A program made the position numbers and the translations under genes. The notes under the pieces were generated by a model, which saw nothing but the letters and a program-made list of their open reading frames with translations, ran no database searches and was not told the origin of the DNA. From Actinomadura pelletieri DSM 43383 (GTDB lineage Bacteria; Actinomycetota; Actinomycetes; Streptosporangiales; Streptosporangiaceae): a stretch of DNA of 64,000 nt. The stretch spans positions 372,001 through 436,000 of the forward strand of contig NZ_RBWU01000001.1 of NCBI RefSeq assembly GCF_003634705.1. The letters are read 5' to 3'. Shown here piece by piece: positions 17,109-25,753 of the stretch; positions within the stretch are counted from its first letter, which is position 1; each line of letters opens with the position of its first letter.

Positions 17109-18443
17109 GTGAAGAACGGTGAACCGTCCTTGGGGGCGCTGCTGCGTTGGTGGCGGGAGAGGGCACTGCTGACCCAGGAGCAGCTGGCCGACCGGGCCGG
17201 ACTCAACGTCCGTACCATCCGCCGGTTGGAGAACCAGGAACTGCGCAGACCCCGCGCCACGTCGACGCTGCTGCTGGCGGAGGCGCTCGGCCTGGACGAC
17301 GAGGAACGGGCCACACTCGCCGCCGCTTCGCGAGCCCTGTCACAGAACGGTGGGGGCCGTCACCTGCCCGTGCCGCGGATCGTTCCGAGCCGGCTCCCCG
17401 CCGGAACGGAACTGCCCACCGCATGGGGACGTGTGCTGGCGGGTCTGACGCGGAGCGGGGAGGCGCGCCGGCGGACGACCATCTCCATCGAGGGCATGGC
17501 CGGGGTCGGGAAGACGGCGCTGGCCGTGCGCGCCGCCCACCGACTCGCGCTCCGGTTCCCGGACGGGCAACTGTTCGTGGACCTGCGCGGCCACTCCCGG
17601 AAGTCGGCCCCGGCCGACCCGGGCACGGTGCTCACACGGCTGCTGGGTTCGCTCGGCGTTCCCGAGGCCCGCGCTCCCCGGCACGTGGACGACCGGGCCG
17701 CGCTCTACCGGGACCTGCTGGCCGACCGCCGGGTCCTGATCGTCCTGGACGACGCGGCCGGGGAGGACCAGGTCCGTCCGCTGCTGCCCGGCGGCGGGAA
17801 CTCCCAAGCGATCATCACCGGCCGGCGCCGCCTCACCGGCCTGGACCACGTGTGGACCGTGCCGCTGGACGTCCTGCCGGCCCACGACGCCGTCAGCCTG
17901 TTCACCCGCACGGCCGGAGCGGACCGGATCGCCGACGCACCGGCGGACGTGCTGACGGCGATCGTCGAACGATGCGGGCTGCTGCCGCTCGCCGTCCGCC
18001 TTGCCGCCCTCCGCCTCCGCGAGCATCCCACCTGGACCGCGCACGGTCTGCTGGACCGGCTGACCACGGACCGGTCGACCGAACTCCAGGCCGGTGGGGA
18101 AAGCGTCGCCGCTGCCCTGGACCTGTCGTACCTGCGGCTCCCCGCCGACCAGCGGCGCGCGTACGGGCTGCTGGGGTCGCGGACACCCGGTGTGTTCGGT
18201 GTCGCCGCGGCCACCACCCTCCTGGGAACACCCGCCGCGCGGGCGAGGTGGCTGCTGGACCGGCTCATCGACGCCCATCTGCTGATGGAACCGGCGCCGT
18301 TCCGCTACCGCTTCCACGTTCTGGTCCGCGAGCACGCGTCCGCCGTGGCCCAGCGGTTCCCCACGGACAACGTGATCGCGGACCCCTCCGACTACGTCAC
18401 CCCCGCGAGAGGCCGTTCGCTCACGTCACCCGGGTACCGGTGA
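17109..18443 (+). CDS. XRE-NB-ARC STAND regulator lacking TPR repeats
   Basis: GTG start with AGGAG about 10 bases before it, in frame with a longer upstream extension that lacks a ribosome site. Residues 12-65 are an XRE helix-turn-helix (LTQEQLADRAGLNVRTIRRLE). The NB-ARC domain has P-loop GMAGVGKTA (129-137), Walker B VLIVLDDAA and GLPLA-like CGLLPLAVRLA. This is the AfsR/DnrI-like STAND regulator architecture, but at 444 residues it stops after the winged-helix region and has none of the usual TPR repeats. The last 23 bases overlap the 3' end of a convergent secreted-protein gene whose DNA is repetitive, so the C-terminus may have been truncated by rearrangement there. A transcriptional switch role is inferred. 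Confidence 0.88.
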   Translation: MKNGEPSLGALLRWWRERALLTQEQLADRAGLNVRTIRRLENQELRRPRATSTLLLAEALGLDDEERATLAAASRALSQNGGGRHLPVPRIVPSRLPAGTELPTAWGRVLAGLTRSGEARRRTTISIEGMAGVGKTALAVRAAHRLALRFPDGQLFVDLRGHSRKSAPADPGTVLTRLLGSLGVPEARAPRHVDDRAALYRDLLADRRVLIVLDDAAGEDQVRPLLPGGGNSQAIITGRRRLTGLDHVWTVPLDVLPAHDAVSLFTRTAGADRIADAPADVLTAIVERCGLLPLAVRLAALRLREHPTWTAHGLLDRLTTDRSTELQAGGESVAAALDLSYLRLPADQRRAYGLLGSRTPGVFGVAAATTLLGTPAARARWLLDRLIDAHLLMEPAPFRYRFHVLVREHASAVAQRFPTDNVIADPSDYVTPARGRSLTSPGYR

Positions 18444-18654
18444 CACGGGTGCCGTCCGTGCCCAGTCCACCATCCCCGGTGACACGGGTGCCGTCCGTAC
18501 GCAGGTCGCGGTCGCCGTTGGCGGTGGCCCAGTCGCGGGACTGGGTGCCGTCGCCGGTGACGCGGGTTCCCTGGTCCGCCATGGCGGGGGCCGCGAACAT
18601 GGTCAACGAAAGGGCACCCACGGTGATGCTCGTGGCAACACGTACGATCTTCAT
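18421..18654 (-). CDS. Small secreted repeat protein (77 aa)
   Basis: Clear signal peptide (MKIVRVATSITVGALSLTMF, then AAPAMA) followed by about 50 residues built on a 13-residue unit with core GTRVTGDG and a GTD spacer. Two 23-bp exact DNA copies (18437-18459 and 18476-18498) underlie the repeat. AGGAAA precedes the ATG. The mature protein has no cysteine and no known fold; it may bind the envelope or be a structural surface peptide. Its 3' end overlaps the convergent XRE-NB-ARC gene by 23 bases. Confidence 0.7.
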   Translation of the reverse strand: MKIVRVATSITVGALSLTMFAAPAMADQGTRVTGDGTQSRDWATANGDRDLRTDGTRVTGDGGLGTDGTRVTGTRVT

Positions 18655-18851
18655 CGCGCTTTCCTCCGGTCGTCGGTCGACTGCGGTGCCGGACGGCTCT
18701 CCACAGGGAAGTCGAGTCCGCCCGGCACCGCTTCGAAGTCTCCGCCCGCGACCGGACCCGGAGAAGGTCGGCCACCGGCCGTTGACCGGACACAACCGAA
18801 GGGGACCTTCGTCCCTGACGCTCCGTACCGCCACCATGCCAGGCTGGCAGG

Positions 18852-19283
18852 ATGAAGCTGGACCAGAGCGGCTTGGAGATCTTGAGCAGGGACGAGTGCC
18901 GTGCCCTCCTCGGCCGCGCCACGATCGGACGGATCGTCTTCACCCACCAGGCGCTTCCGGCCGTCCAGCCGGTCAACTATCTCCTCAACCGGGGCGATCT
19001 GGTGGTGCGGACGTCCCGGACGTCGAGGCTCGCGACCGCCGCCGCCGACACCGTCGTCGCCTTCGAGATCGACGAGTTCGACACCGCGGACCGGACCGGC
19101 TGGTCGGTGGTCGTCGTCGGCCGGGCCCGCCGCGCCACCGACCCCCGGGAGATCGCCGCGCTGGAGGCCCTTCCCCTCGACAGTTGGGCGCCGGGCACGC
19201 GCGACACCTTCATCGTGATCCACCCGGAACTCGTCACGGGCCGCCGGCTGGGCCGCGCCACCGACTCCGCCGCCGCCCACTGA
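18852..19283 (+). CDS. Pyridoxamine 5'-phosphate oxidase-fold (FMN-binding) protein
   Basis: A 143-residue split-barrel protein of the PNPOx-like/NimA-type group: LLGRATIGRIVFTHQALPAVQPVNYLL matches the first strands that hold the flavin, followed by SRTSRLATAAADTVVAFEIDEFD and a GWSVVVVGRA strand. This family binds FMN or F420 as a dimer and includes small reductases. The substrate cannot be deduced. It is monocistronic, between the divergent secreted-protein gene and the convergent cysteine desulfurase (11 bases apart). Confidence 0.85.
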   Translation: MKLDQSGLEILSRDECRALLGRATIGRIVFTHQALPAVQPVNYLLNRGDLVVRTSRTSRLATAAADTVVAFEIDEFDTADRTGWSVVVVGRARRATDPREIAALEALPLDSWAPGTRDTFIVIHPELVTGRRLGRATDSAAAH

Positions 19284-19294
19284 GCCTCGGCCGT

Positions 19295-20485
19295 TCACAC
19301 GGCGCGGACGGTCGCGGCGAGCGCCTCGGCGGCCCGGTCGACGTCGGCGGGCGTCGTCCAGCGGCCCACTCCGAGCCGCAGCGCCGACAGGGCGCCGTCG
19401 CGGGCCAGCCCCATGGCCAGCAGGACCGGCGAGGGCTCGGGCGACCCGGTGTGACATGCCGAGCCCGTGGCGGCGGCGACCGTGGGCGTGGCCGCCAGCA
19501 CGTCGTCCCCGCGCGCCCCGCCGATGGTGATGTGCAGGGTGCCGGGAAGCCGGGGCGCGGCCTCGCCGGTGAGCGCGACACGGCCGGGGAGCAGTTCCGC
19601 CAGGCGGCGGTGCAGCCGGTTTCGGAGCCGTGCTTGTCTGTCCGGGCCGCCGTCGGCGAGGTCGCTTCGGGCCAGGTCGGCGGCCACGCCGAGCGCGACG
19701 GTCAGGGCGACGTTCTCGGTTCCCGCCCGCAGGCCGCGTTCCTGCCCGCCGCCCGGCACGAGCGGCTCCAGCCGGACGCCGGAGCGCACGTACAGGGCGC
19801 CGACGCCCTTCGGGGCGTAGAACTTGTGTCCGGCGAGGGTGAGCAGGTCCACGCCGAGCCGTGTCACGTCCAGCGGGATCTTCCCTGCGGCCTGGGCGGC
19901 GTCGGTGTGGAACAGCGCGCCGTGCCGGCGGGTGATGGCCGCCAGTTCGGCGATCGGCTGGAGCACGCCGGTCTCGTTGTTCGCCGCCATGATCGACACG
20001 AGGGTGGTGTCGGGGTCGAGGGCGGCGGCCAGGTCCGCGGGGTCGACCCGGCCGTGGGCGTCGACGGGCAGGACGGTGACGCGGGGGCCATGGCGGCGGC
20101 GCAGCGCCCGGCAGGCCTCCAGCACCGCCGGATGCTCGGTGGCCTGGGTGATCACGTGCGCCTCGTCCGGACGCCGCCGGGACGGCACGGCGCCGATGAT
20201 GGCCAGGGCGTCGGCCTCCGAGCCGCTGCCGGTGAAGACGATCTCCTCCGGGGCGGCACCGATCAGCGCGGCGACCTGTCCGCGTGCGCGGGCGAGCGCC
20301 TCCCCGGGCCGTACGGCGTACCGGTGGCCGCTGGACGGGTTGCCGAAGTGGGTGGTCAGGTACGGCAGCGCCGCCTCGACCACGCGCGGATCCACCGGGG
20401 TCGTGCTGTTGTAGTCGAGGTAGACGGGCCCGTCGCGCAGCCCCGGCGGCACGGGTGGCTCCCCCACACTCGGTTCGGCGGTCAT
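19295..20485 (-). CDS. Cysteine desulfurase family protein (NifS/IscS-like)
   Basis: A 396-residue fold-type I PLP enzyme that should take sulfur from cysteine as an enzyme persulfide for Fe-S or thio-cofactor assembly. Seen: YLDYNSTTPVDP at the N-terminus, GSGSEADALAI, ATEHPAVLE, the HTDAAQAAGK Asp/Gln pair over the PLP ring, the Schiff-base Lys in TLAGHKFYAPKG, RAGTEN, and the mobile-loop Cys in TGSACHTGSPEPS. All key residues are present. The gene lies 19 bases after a MerR-type regulator on the same strand, an unusual pairing suggesting regulated rather than housekeeping expression. No IscU or SufU is nearby. Confidence 0.92.
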   Translation of the reverse strand: MTAEPSVGEPPVPPGLRDGPVYLDYNSTTPVDPRVVEAALPYLTTHFGNPSSGHRYAVRPGEALARARGQVAALIGAAPEEIVFTGSGSEADALAIIGAVPSRRRPDEAHVITQATEHPAVLEACRALRRRHGPRVTVLPVDAHGRVDPADLAAALDPDTTLVSIMAANNETGVLQPIAELAAITRRHGALFHTDAAQAAGKIPLDVTRLGVDLLTLAGHKFYAPKGVGALYVRSGVRLEPLVPGGGQERGLRAGTENVALTVALGVAADLARSDLADGGPDRQARLRNRLHRRLAELLPGRVALTGEAAPRLPGTLHITIGGARGDDVLAATPTVAAATGSACHTGSPEPSPVLLAMGLARDGALSALRLGVGRWTTPADVDRAAEALAATVRAV

Positions 20486-20504
20486 CCGTGCCCTTCCGTC
20501 GGCG

Positions 20505-20903
20505 TCAGCGGCGGTGTTCGCGCAGCTCCGCCGCCAACTCGGCGGAGAACTGCTCGGCGTCCGACAGCCGGGCGCGGATCTTCGCGCAGCGCTCCTCGAC
20601 CAGGGAGCGGTAGACGGCGAGGCGTTTCACGAGGTCGGCGCGGGCGGCCTCGCCGGTGTCGGCGGATCGGAGCCCGTCCAGGACGGACAGCAGGTCGCGC
20701 ATCTCCTCCAGAGTGAAGTCAAGCGGCTTCATGCGCTTGATGACCAGGAGGCGCGCCACGTCGCCGTCGGTGTAGAGGCGGAAGCCGCCCTGGGAGCGCG
20801 CGGTGGGGAGGGCGAGGCCGACCTCTTCGTAGTGGCGGATGGTGCGCAGGCTCAGGCCGGTCCGGTCCGCGACCTCGCCGATCTGCATGTGCCCGCCGTC
20901 CAT
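20505..20903 (-). CDS. MerR-family transcriptional regulator
   Basis: 132 residues from an ATG with AAAGG 6 bases upstream; the longer reading to 21083 has no ribosome site. The N-terminus is a MerR winged helix (QIGEVADRTGLSLRTIRHYEEVGL, then GGFRLYTDGDVARL), followed by a dimerisation coiled coil (EEMRDLLSVLDGLR...). There is no CxxC cluster or multi-Cys metal/redox site, only one Cys in VEERCAKI, so SoxR-like Fe-S sensing is unlikely. It is probably co-transcribed with the cysteine desulfurase and may regulate it. Confidence 0.88.
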   Translation of the reverse strand: MDGGHMQIGEVADRTGLSLRTIRHYEEVGLALPTARSQGGFRLYTDGDVARLLVIKRMKPLDFTLEEMRDLLSVLDGLRSADTGEAARADLVKRLAVYRSLVEERCAKIRARLSDAEQFSAELAAELREHRR

Positions 20904-20976
20904 CGGGTCCCTTTCGATCCGCTCGTTCGTCCAGCTTGCCATTTCGGTTCGTTGCGGCGCGGTGGGGCCGGTCCGG

Positions 20977-21699
20977 TCACCGGAGCGCGGTGCGCGCGAC
21001 GTACACGGTGTTGGCCGCGGTACCGCCCTGGAAGGGGTTGGGGAACTCGACGATATGCGCCGTGACCTCGTCGAACGCCTCACCGAGCACGTCCGTGAAT
21101 TCGTCGTCGGGCGGCTCGTTCGACCACAGCGCGAAGGCGCCGCCGGGATGGAGTCGCGCGGCGACGCGGCCCAGCGGCCCGGACCGGTAGAACGAGGCGT
21201 GGCGAGGGTCCAGGAGATGGCGCGGCGAATGGTCGATGTCGAGGAGGATCGCGTGGAACCGGGCCTCCTTGTCGTCGGGGTCCAGCCCCTCGGGCGACGC
21301 GGCCAGGGCGAAGAAGTCGCCCTGCGTCAACCGGCAGCGCTCGTCGGTCGTCAACCGTTCCCCGAGCGGCACCAGTTGCGACCGGTGCCATTCGATGACC
21401 TCGGCGATCGCCTCCACCACGATCACCGAGCGGACGCGGGAGTCGTCCAGCGCGGCATCGGCGGTGTAGCCGAGGCCGAGCCCGCCGACCACGACGTCGA
21501 GGGCATCGCCGTGCGCGGCGGCCAGTCCGAGCCGGGCGAGTTCGATCTCTCCCGTCGTCCACAGGCTCGACATCAGGAACTCGTCGTCGAGCTTGATCTC
21601 GTAGACTTCGACGTCCACGACCGGGTCATGGCGCCGCCGCAGGCTGACGGCGCCCAGGGGCGTCGGACACCAGTCGATTTCTTCGTAGCGTGCGCCCAT
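20977..21699 (-). CDS. Spermidine synthase-like SAM-fold protein
   Basis: A 240-residue Rossmann protein resembling the C-terminal domain of polyamine aminopropyltransferases: VVGGLGLGYTADAAL for the cofactor loop, VIVVEAIAEVIEWHRSQL with the acidic strand-2 residue, and ILLDIDHSPRHLLD where the catalytic Asp region lies. The N-terminal beta-domain of true SpeE is reduced to about 60 residues. Such short homologues are common in actinobacteria and are often methyltransferases of unknown substrate. Single gene, divergent from prfC. Confidence 0.75.
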   Translation of the reverse strand: MGARYEEIDWCPTPLGAVSLRRRHDPVVDVEVYEIKLDDEFLMSSLWTTGEIELARLGLAAAHGDALDVVVGGLGLGYTADAALDDSRVRSVIVVEAIAEVIEWHRSQLVPLGERLTTDERCRLTQGDFFALAASPEGLDPDDKEARFHAILLDIDHSPRHLLDPRHASFYRSGPLGRVAARLHPGGAFALWSNEPPDDEFTDVLGEAFDEVTAHIVEFPNPFQGGTAANTVYVARTALR

Positions 21700-21881
21700 G
21701 GGGTCCGATCCTCATTCCTCGACGGCGGTCATCGATGATGGATACGCGGTTCGGCCCCCTGCGCCTCGGCACGCGAAAATCACCCTCCCGTAAGGGAAGA
21801 GTTTTCGATCGCTGAAGGATCGCGGGTCTTGACGGCGGGGGACGGCCCAGCCGGGCGATGGTCCGGCGGGGGGAAGCTACT

Positions 21882-21896
21882 CTAACGTGAGGTTAG
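21882..21896 (+). promoter_or_regulatory. Small inverted repeat before the prfC start
   Basis: CTAAC GTGAG GTTAG is a perfect 5-bp inverted repeat directly before the GGAAGGAGG ribosome site of prfC. It could be an operator or part of the promoter. It resembles half of a DtxR-type box only loosely. Confidence 0.35.
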
Positions 21897-21908
21897 GAAG
21901 GAGGCGCG

Positions 21909-23516
21909 GTGAGCGCCGGGACGGGCACCCCGCAGGACGTCGCCGAGCAGGCGGCACGGCGCCGGACGTTCGCGGTGATCAGTCACCCCGACGCGGGCAA
22001 GTCCACGCTGACCGAGGCGCTGGCGCTGCACGCGGCGGCGATCGAGGTCGCCGGGGCGGTGCACGGCAAGGCCGGGCGCGGCGGCGTCCGGTCCGACTGG
22101 ATGGAGATGGAACGCGCCCGCGGCATCTCCATCACCTCCTCGGTACTGCGGTTCGAGTTCGACGGCGCGCTGCTGAACCTCCTCGACACCCCCGGCCACG
22201 CCGACTTCTCCGAGGACACCTACCGGGTCCTGGCCGCCGTCGACGCGGCGATCATGCTGCTGGACTCGGCCAAGGGCCTTGAGGCGCAGACGCTCAAGCT
22301 CTTCGACGTGTGCCGCCACCGCCGCGTCCCCGTCATCACGTTCGTCAACAAGTGGGACCGGCCCGGCCGCGAACCCCTGGAGCTGCTGGACGAGATCGAG
22401 CAGCGCATCGGCCTGCGCCCGGCCCCGCTCACCTGGCCGGTCGGTACCGCCGGCGACTTCCGCGGCCTCATCGACCGCGCCGACCGCTCCTACACCCGGT
22501 TCCGCCGCACGCCCGGTGGCGCCACCCGCGCGATCGCCGAACGGGTCCCCGCCGACCGGGCCGCCGCGGAGGAGGGCGAGGCCTGGCGGAACGCGGTGGA
22601 GGAGCTGGCGCTGCTGGACGAGATCGGCGCGACCCTCGACCCGGACGACTACGCCGCCGGGATCTGCACCCCGGTGCTGTTCGGCGCGGCCCTGCCCAAC
22701 TTCGGAGTGTCCGCGCTGCTGGAGACGGTGTGCCGGCTGGCGCCGTCGCCGTCGGCGCGGATGGACGCCGACGGTCGGGAACGTCCGGTGACGGCGCCGT
22801 TCTCCGGGCAGGTGTTCAAGGTGCAGGCGGGCATGGACCGGGCGCACCGCGACCGGCTCGCCTTCATCCGGATCTGCTCGGGCCGCTTCGAACGCGGCAT
22901 GTCCCTCGTCCACGCGCCGACCGGACGTCCGCTGGCCACCAAGTACGCGCAGACGGTCTTCGGACGTGACCGGTCCACCCTTGACACCGCCTACCCCGGC
23001 GACGTGATCGGCCTGCCGAACGCCACCGGCCTGACCGTGGGCGACACCCTGTACGCGAGGACGCCGGTGACGTTCCCGCCGATCCCGGCGTTTGCCCCCG
23101 AGCACTTCATGGTGGCGCGGGTCACCGACAACGGCCGCGCGAAGCAGTTCCGGCGCGGCATCGACCAGCTCGACAGCGAAGGGGTGGTGCAGGTGCTGCG
23201 CAGCGACCTGCGCGGCGACCAGGCGCCCGTGCTCGCCGCGGTCGGGCCGTTGCAGTTCGACGTGTTCGCCGCCCGGATGGCGGACGAGTTCAACGCCCCG
23301 GTCACGCTGAACCGGCTCGATTACTCGACCGCCCGTATCACCGACAAGGAGTCCGCCGACACCCTGAACGGGCGCCGTGGCGTCGAGGTGCTGACCCGTA
23401 CCCTGGACGGCGCGCTCGTCGCGGTGTTCGTCGACAAGTGGCGGCTGCGCGCCGTCGAACGCGAACATCCCGGCGTCACCCTCACCCCGATGCTCGCGGC
23501 GGGCGACTCCGACTGA
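21909..23516 (+). CDS. prfC: Peptide chain release factor 3
   Basis: A 535-residue translational GTPase that recycles RF1/RF2 from the ribosome. G1 is SHPDAGKST, switch I has the RGISITSS segment, G3 is DTPGHADF and G4 is NKWDR (Asp specificity conserved). The RF3-specific inserts follow (EDTYRVLAAVDAAIMLLDSAKGLE) and length matches the family. GTG start with GGAAGGAGG 5 bases upstream. It is followed 30 bases later by a small membrane-protein gene. Confidence 0.95.
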   Translation: MSAGTGTPQDVAEQAARRRTFAVISHPDAGKSTLTEALALHAAAIEVAGAVHGKAGRGGVRSDWMEMERARGISITSSVLRFEFDGALLNLLDTPGHADFSEDTYRVLAAVDAAIMLLDSAKGLEAQTLKLFDVCRHRRVPVITFVNKWDRPGREPLELLDEIEQRIGLRPAPLTWPVGTAGDFRGLIDRADRSYTRFRRTPGGATRAIAERVPADRAAAEEGEAWRNAVEELALLDEIGATLDPDDYAAGICTPVLFGAALPNFGVSALLETVCRLAPSPSARMDADGRERPVTAPFSGQVFKVQAGMDRAHRDRLAFIRICSGRFERGMSLVHAPTGRPLATKYAQTVFGRDRSTLDTAYPGDVIGLPNATGLTVGDTLYARTPVTFPPIPAFAPEHFMVARVTDNGRAKQFRRGIDQLDSEGVVQVLRSDLRGDQAPVLAAVGPLQFDVFAARMADEFNAPVTLNRLDYSTARITDKESADTLNGRRGVEVLTRTLDGALVAVFVDKWRLRAVEREHPGVTLTPMLAAGDSD

Positions 23517-23546
23517 AGCGGTCTCGCGTTTCCTAAGGTGAGCGGC

Positions 23547-23879
23547 ATGACGGTACTGCGCTCCATCGCCCTGTTCGTGCTGGCGGCGTGCGCCGAGATC
23601 GGCGGCGCCTGGCTGGTCTGGCAGGGTGTTCGCGAGCACCGTGGTCTGCTCTGGATCGGTGCCGGTGTGGTCGCGCTCGGCCTCTACGGGTTCGTCGCGA
23701 CGCTTCAACCCGACGCCCATTTCGGCCGCATCCTCGCGGCGTACGGCGGGGTGTTCGTCGCCGGGTCGCTGGCCTGGGGAATGGTCGCCGACGGTTTCCG
23801 CCCCGACCGGTGGGACATCGTCGGCGCCCTGGTCTGCCTGGCCGGTGTCGCCGTCATCATGTACGCCCCGCGCGGCTGA
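23547..23879 (+). CDS. YnfA/UPF0060-family small membrane protein
   Basis: 110 residues with four hydrophobic helices and the family hallmarks [16 protein letters not shown] near the N-terminus and [15 protein letters not shown] in the third helix. Related to small multidrug resistance proteins in topology; some YnfA homologues export cationic compounds, but the function here is unknown. The ATG at 23547 is preferred over 23538. It may be co-transcribed with prfC. Confidence 0.9.
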   Translation: MTVLRSIALFVLAACAEIGGAWLVWQGVREHRGLLWIGAGVVALGLYGFVATLQPDAHFGRILAAYGGVFVAGSLAWGMVADGFRPDRWDIVGALVCLAGVAVIMYAPRG

Positions 23880-23897
23880 TCCGGAATCGGCCTCGAC

Positions 23898-24575
23898 TCA
23901 CCATCCCTCGATGACTTCCGGCCAATAGGCCCCGTCCTCGGCGGCGGGTGGATCGACGGACCGCACGAATTCCACGAGGACGTCGAGCCGGTCGAACAAT
24001 TCGTGCGCGCAGGCGACCTCGAATGGATCGGCCGTGGCCGTGGGCAGTTTCCGGAGCGCTTCGGCGGCCCGCTCGAACCGCCAGCACATGTCCACGAAGA
24101 GCGAGACGGACGAGTTGACGAGGGACACCGGTATTAAGGGGAAGCCGAGATCGTGCCGCCGGAGAATTCCAAGTACGCCCGGATTGTGCGTCCAGGACTC
24201 CGGGTGGCCCGGCGGAGGCTCGACCGGGCCCGGCACGAGACGCACGGCGCCCGTGCCCGCCTCCGCGACGACCTGGCCGCCGCCACGGAACCTCAGCAAC
24301 CCGTAGAGATCTCTACCGGGAAACCCGGGCCCGCCGGGAACGGCGTCCCTGAAGTCGACCTCGCTCTGCCCGTCGTCCCTGGTCGGCAGCCCAAAGGCGA
24401 GAAGCGCGTCACGGTCGGCCCTCGGTAACCGCCACCTGCGAATTCGGCCCGGGTCGGCGCACGCCCGCCCTTTCGCGGAGACGAGGTCGGCCAGCGGCGC
24501 CGTCAGCACCCGCTCGAATTCCCGGAGCGTCGCGGCGACCTCGGCATCCGCCATGATGTCGATGTCCTCGTCCAT
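23898..24575 (-). CDS. SUKH-4-like immunity protein
   Basis: 225 residues from an ATG with GGAGG 4 bases upstream. The middle has the SUKH-type strand pattern (DLYGLLRFRGGGQVVAEAGTG) and the C-terminal helix SSVSLFVDMCWRFERAAEAL typical of SUKH-4 proteins that protect streptomycetes against polymorphic toxins or nucleic-acid deaminases. No toxin gene lies beside it, so it is either an orphan immunity gene or a cellular SUKH protein. Assignment rests on pattern recognition only. Confidence 0.65.
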   Translation of the reverse strand: MDEDIDIMADAEVAATLREFERVLTAPLADLVSAKGRACADPGRIRRWRLPRADRDALLAFGLPTRDDGQSEVDFRDAVPGGPGFPGRDLYGLLRFRGGGQVVAEAGTGAVRLVPGPVEPPPGHPESWTHNPGVLGILRRHDLGFPLIPVSLVNSSVSLFVDMCWRFERAAEALRKLPTATADPFEVACAHELFDRLDVLVEFVRSVDPPAAEDGAYWPEVIEGW

Positions 24576-24817
24576 CGCGCCTCCATGGGCGAGCTCCGTA
24601 GCGACTTTCACCGCGGCCACGCCCCGGACGCACAGGCGGTGAGCAGGTACATTTCGACCTGTTCCCCGATCAAGCGCGGAGTCTAGCAATGCGGCCCGCC
24701 ACGTTCGCGCGTTTCCGGCGACAAGACCGGCGACAGGACGAGCGGAGTCGCTCGCCCCACTCCGGCCCGCTTAAGAGCACGATGGAGTTCGGGCATGACT
24801 TTGCCCGGCGCGGCGGC

Positions 24818-25636
24818 TCAGGGCTTGCGGCCGACCGCGCAGTAGAAGTCCATGTCCCGGTCGGCGTAGAGCGTTCCTGGATCGGGACGCCACCTGGGCA
24901 GCGGCACAAGCCCGGGTTCGAGCATTTCCAGATGCTCGAAGAAGCGTTTCAGGCCCGCGGCGCTGCGCATGATGATGGGGGTGGCGCCGCTCTCGTTCCA
25001 TTTCCGGGCGACCTCGTCCATCGCCTCGGTGTTGGTCTCGTTGCTGGGGCAGGCGATCGCCAGATGGCTGCCGGACGGGAAAGGCTCCAGGATCCGGTTC
25101 ACGATCGTGTACGCCTCGTCGGTGACGCTGAACTCCAGAATTCCGAGCAGCGTCACGAGGACCGGCTGGGAGAAGTCCAGCGTGCGGGCCGCCTCGGCCA
25201 GGATCGTGTCGGGGTCGTGGAGGTTGGCGTCGACGAAGTCGGTGGCCCCCTCGGGTGAACTGGCCAGCAGCGCCCGCGCGTGCGCCAGCACCACGGGATC
25301 GTTGTCGACGTACACGACCCGGCTCTCGGGGGCGAGGCGCTGCGCCACCTGATGGGTGTTGTCCCTGGTGGGGATGCCGGTGCCGATGTCGAGGAACTGC
25401 CGTACGCCCGCCTCGGTGATGACGTGGCGGACCACCCTGCCGAGGAACTCACGGTCGGCGCGCGCCCATAGCACCACCTCCGGGATGGTCTCCTCCAACT
25501 GGTCGCCGACCTCGACGTCGGAGGGGTAATGGTCCTTGCCGCCGAGCCAGTAGTCCCACACCCGGGCCGGGTGCGCCACGCTGGTGTCGATCGAGATCTC
25601 CGGCTCCTGGCCGGGGACGTGCGCGTCGCCGGTCAC
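24818..25636 (-). CDS. SAM-dependent methyltransferase, DUF574 type
   Basis: 272 residues from the GTG at 25636, which has GGGAGG 7 bases upstream (better than the GTG at 25651). The family signature is clear: TSVAHPARVWDYWLGGKDHY near the start, then the SAM loop FLDIGTGIPT, VVYVDNDPVVLAHARALL and DFVDANLHDPD. These proteins are very abundant in actinomycetes, frequently near XRE/DUF5753 regulators as here, and their substrates are not established. Confidence 0.92.
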   Translation of the reverse strand: MTGDAHVPGQEPEISIDTSVAHPARVWDYWLGGKDHYPSDVEVGDQLEETIPEVVLWARADREFLGRVVRHVITEAGVRQFLDIGTGIPTRDNTHQVAQRLAPESRVVYVDNDPVVLAHARALLASSPEGATDFVDANLHDPDTILAEAARTLDFSQPVLVTLLGILEFSVTDEAYTIVNRILEPFPSGSHLAIACPSNETNTEAMDEVARKWNESGATPIIMRSAAGLKRFFEHLEMLEPGLVPLPRWRPDPGTLYADRDMDFYCAVGRKP

Positions 25637-25753
25637 GGCTTCGCCTCCCACGCGTCTCGGAAGTTCAGGCGACCATGATTCTGGCCGGAGCGTCGGAAAT
25701 CTGCAATCAGTTCATCGGCGACGTAGAAAGTTGACACCGCCCGTTTCGTGGCG

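Noticed and set aside
17147-20716. 1189-aa plus-strand frame across several genes
   Set aside because: It crosses the XRE-NB-ARC gene out of frame and runs antisense to the cysteine desulfurase; composition is that of a shadow frame.
21882-21896. DtxR/IdeR iron box before prfC
   Set aside because: Only one half resembles the box, and prfC is not a typical iron-regulated gene; kept only as a small inverted repeat.
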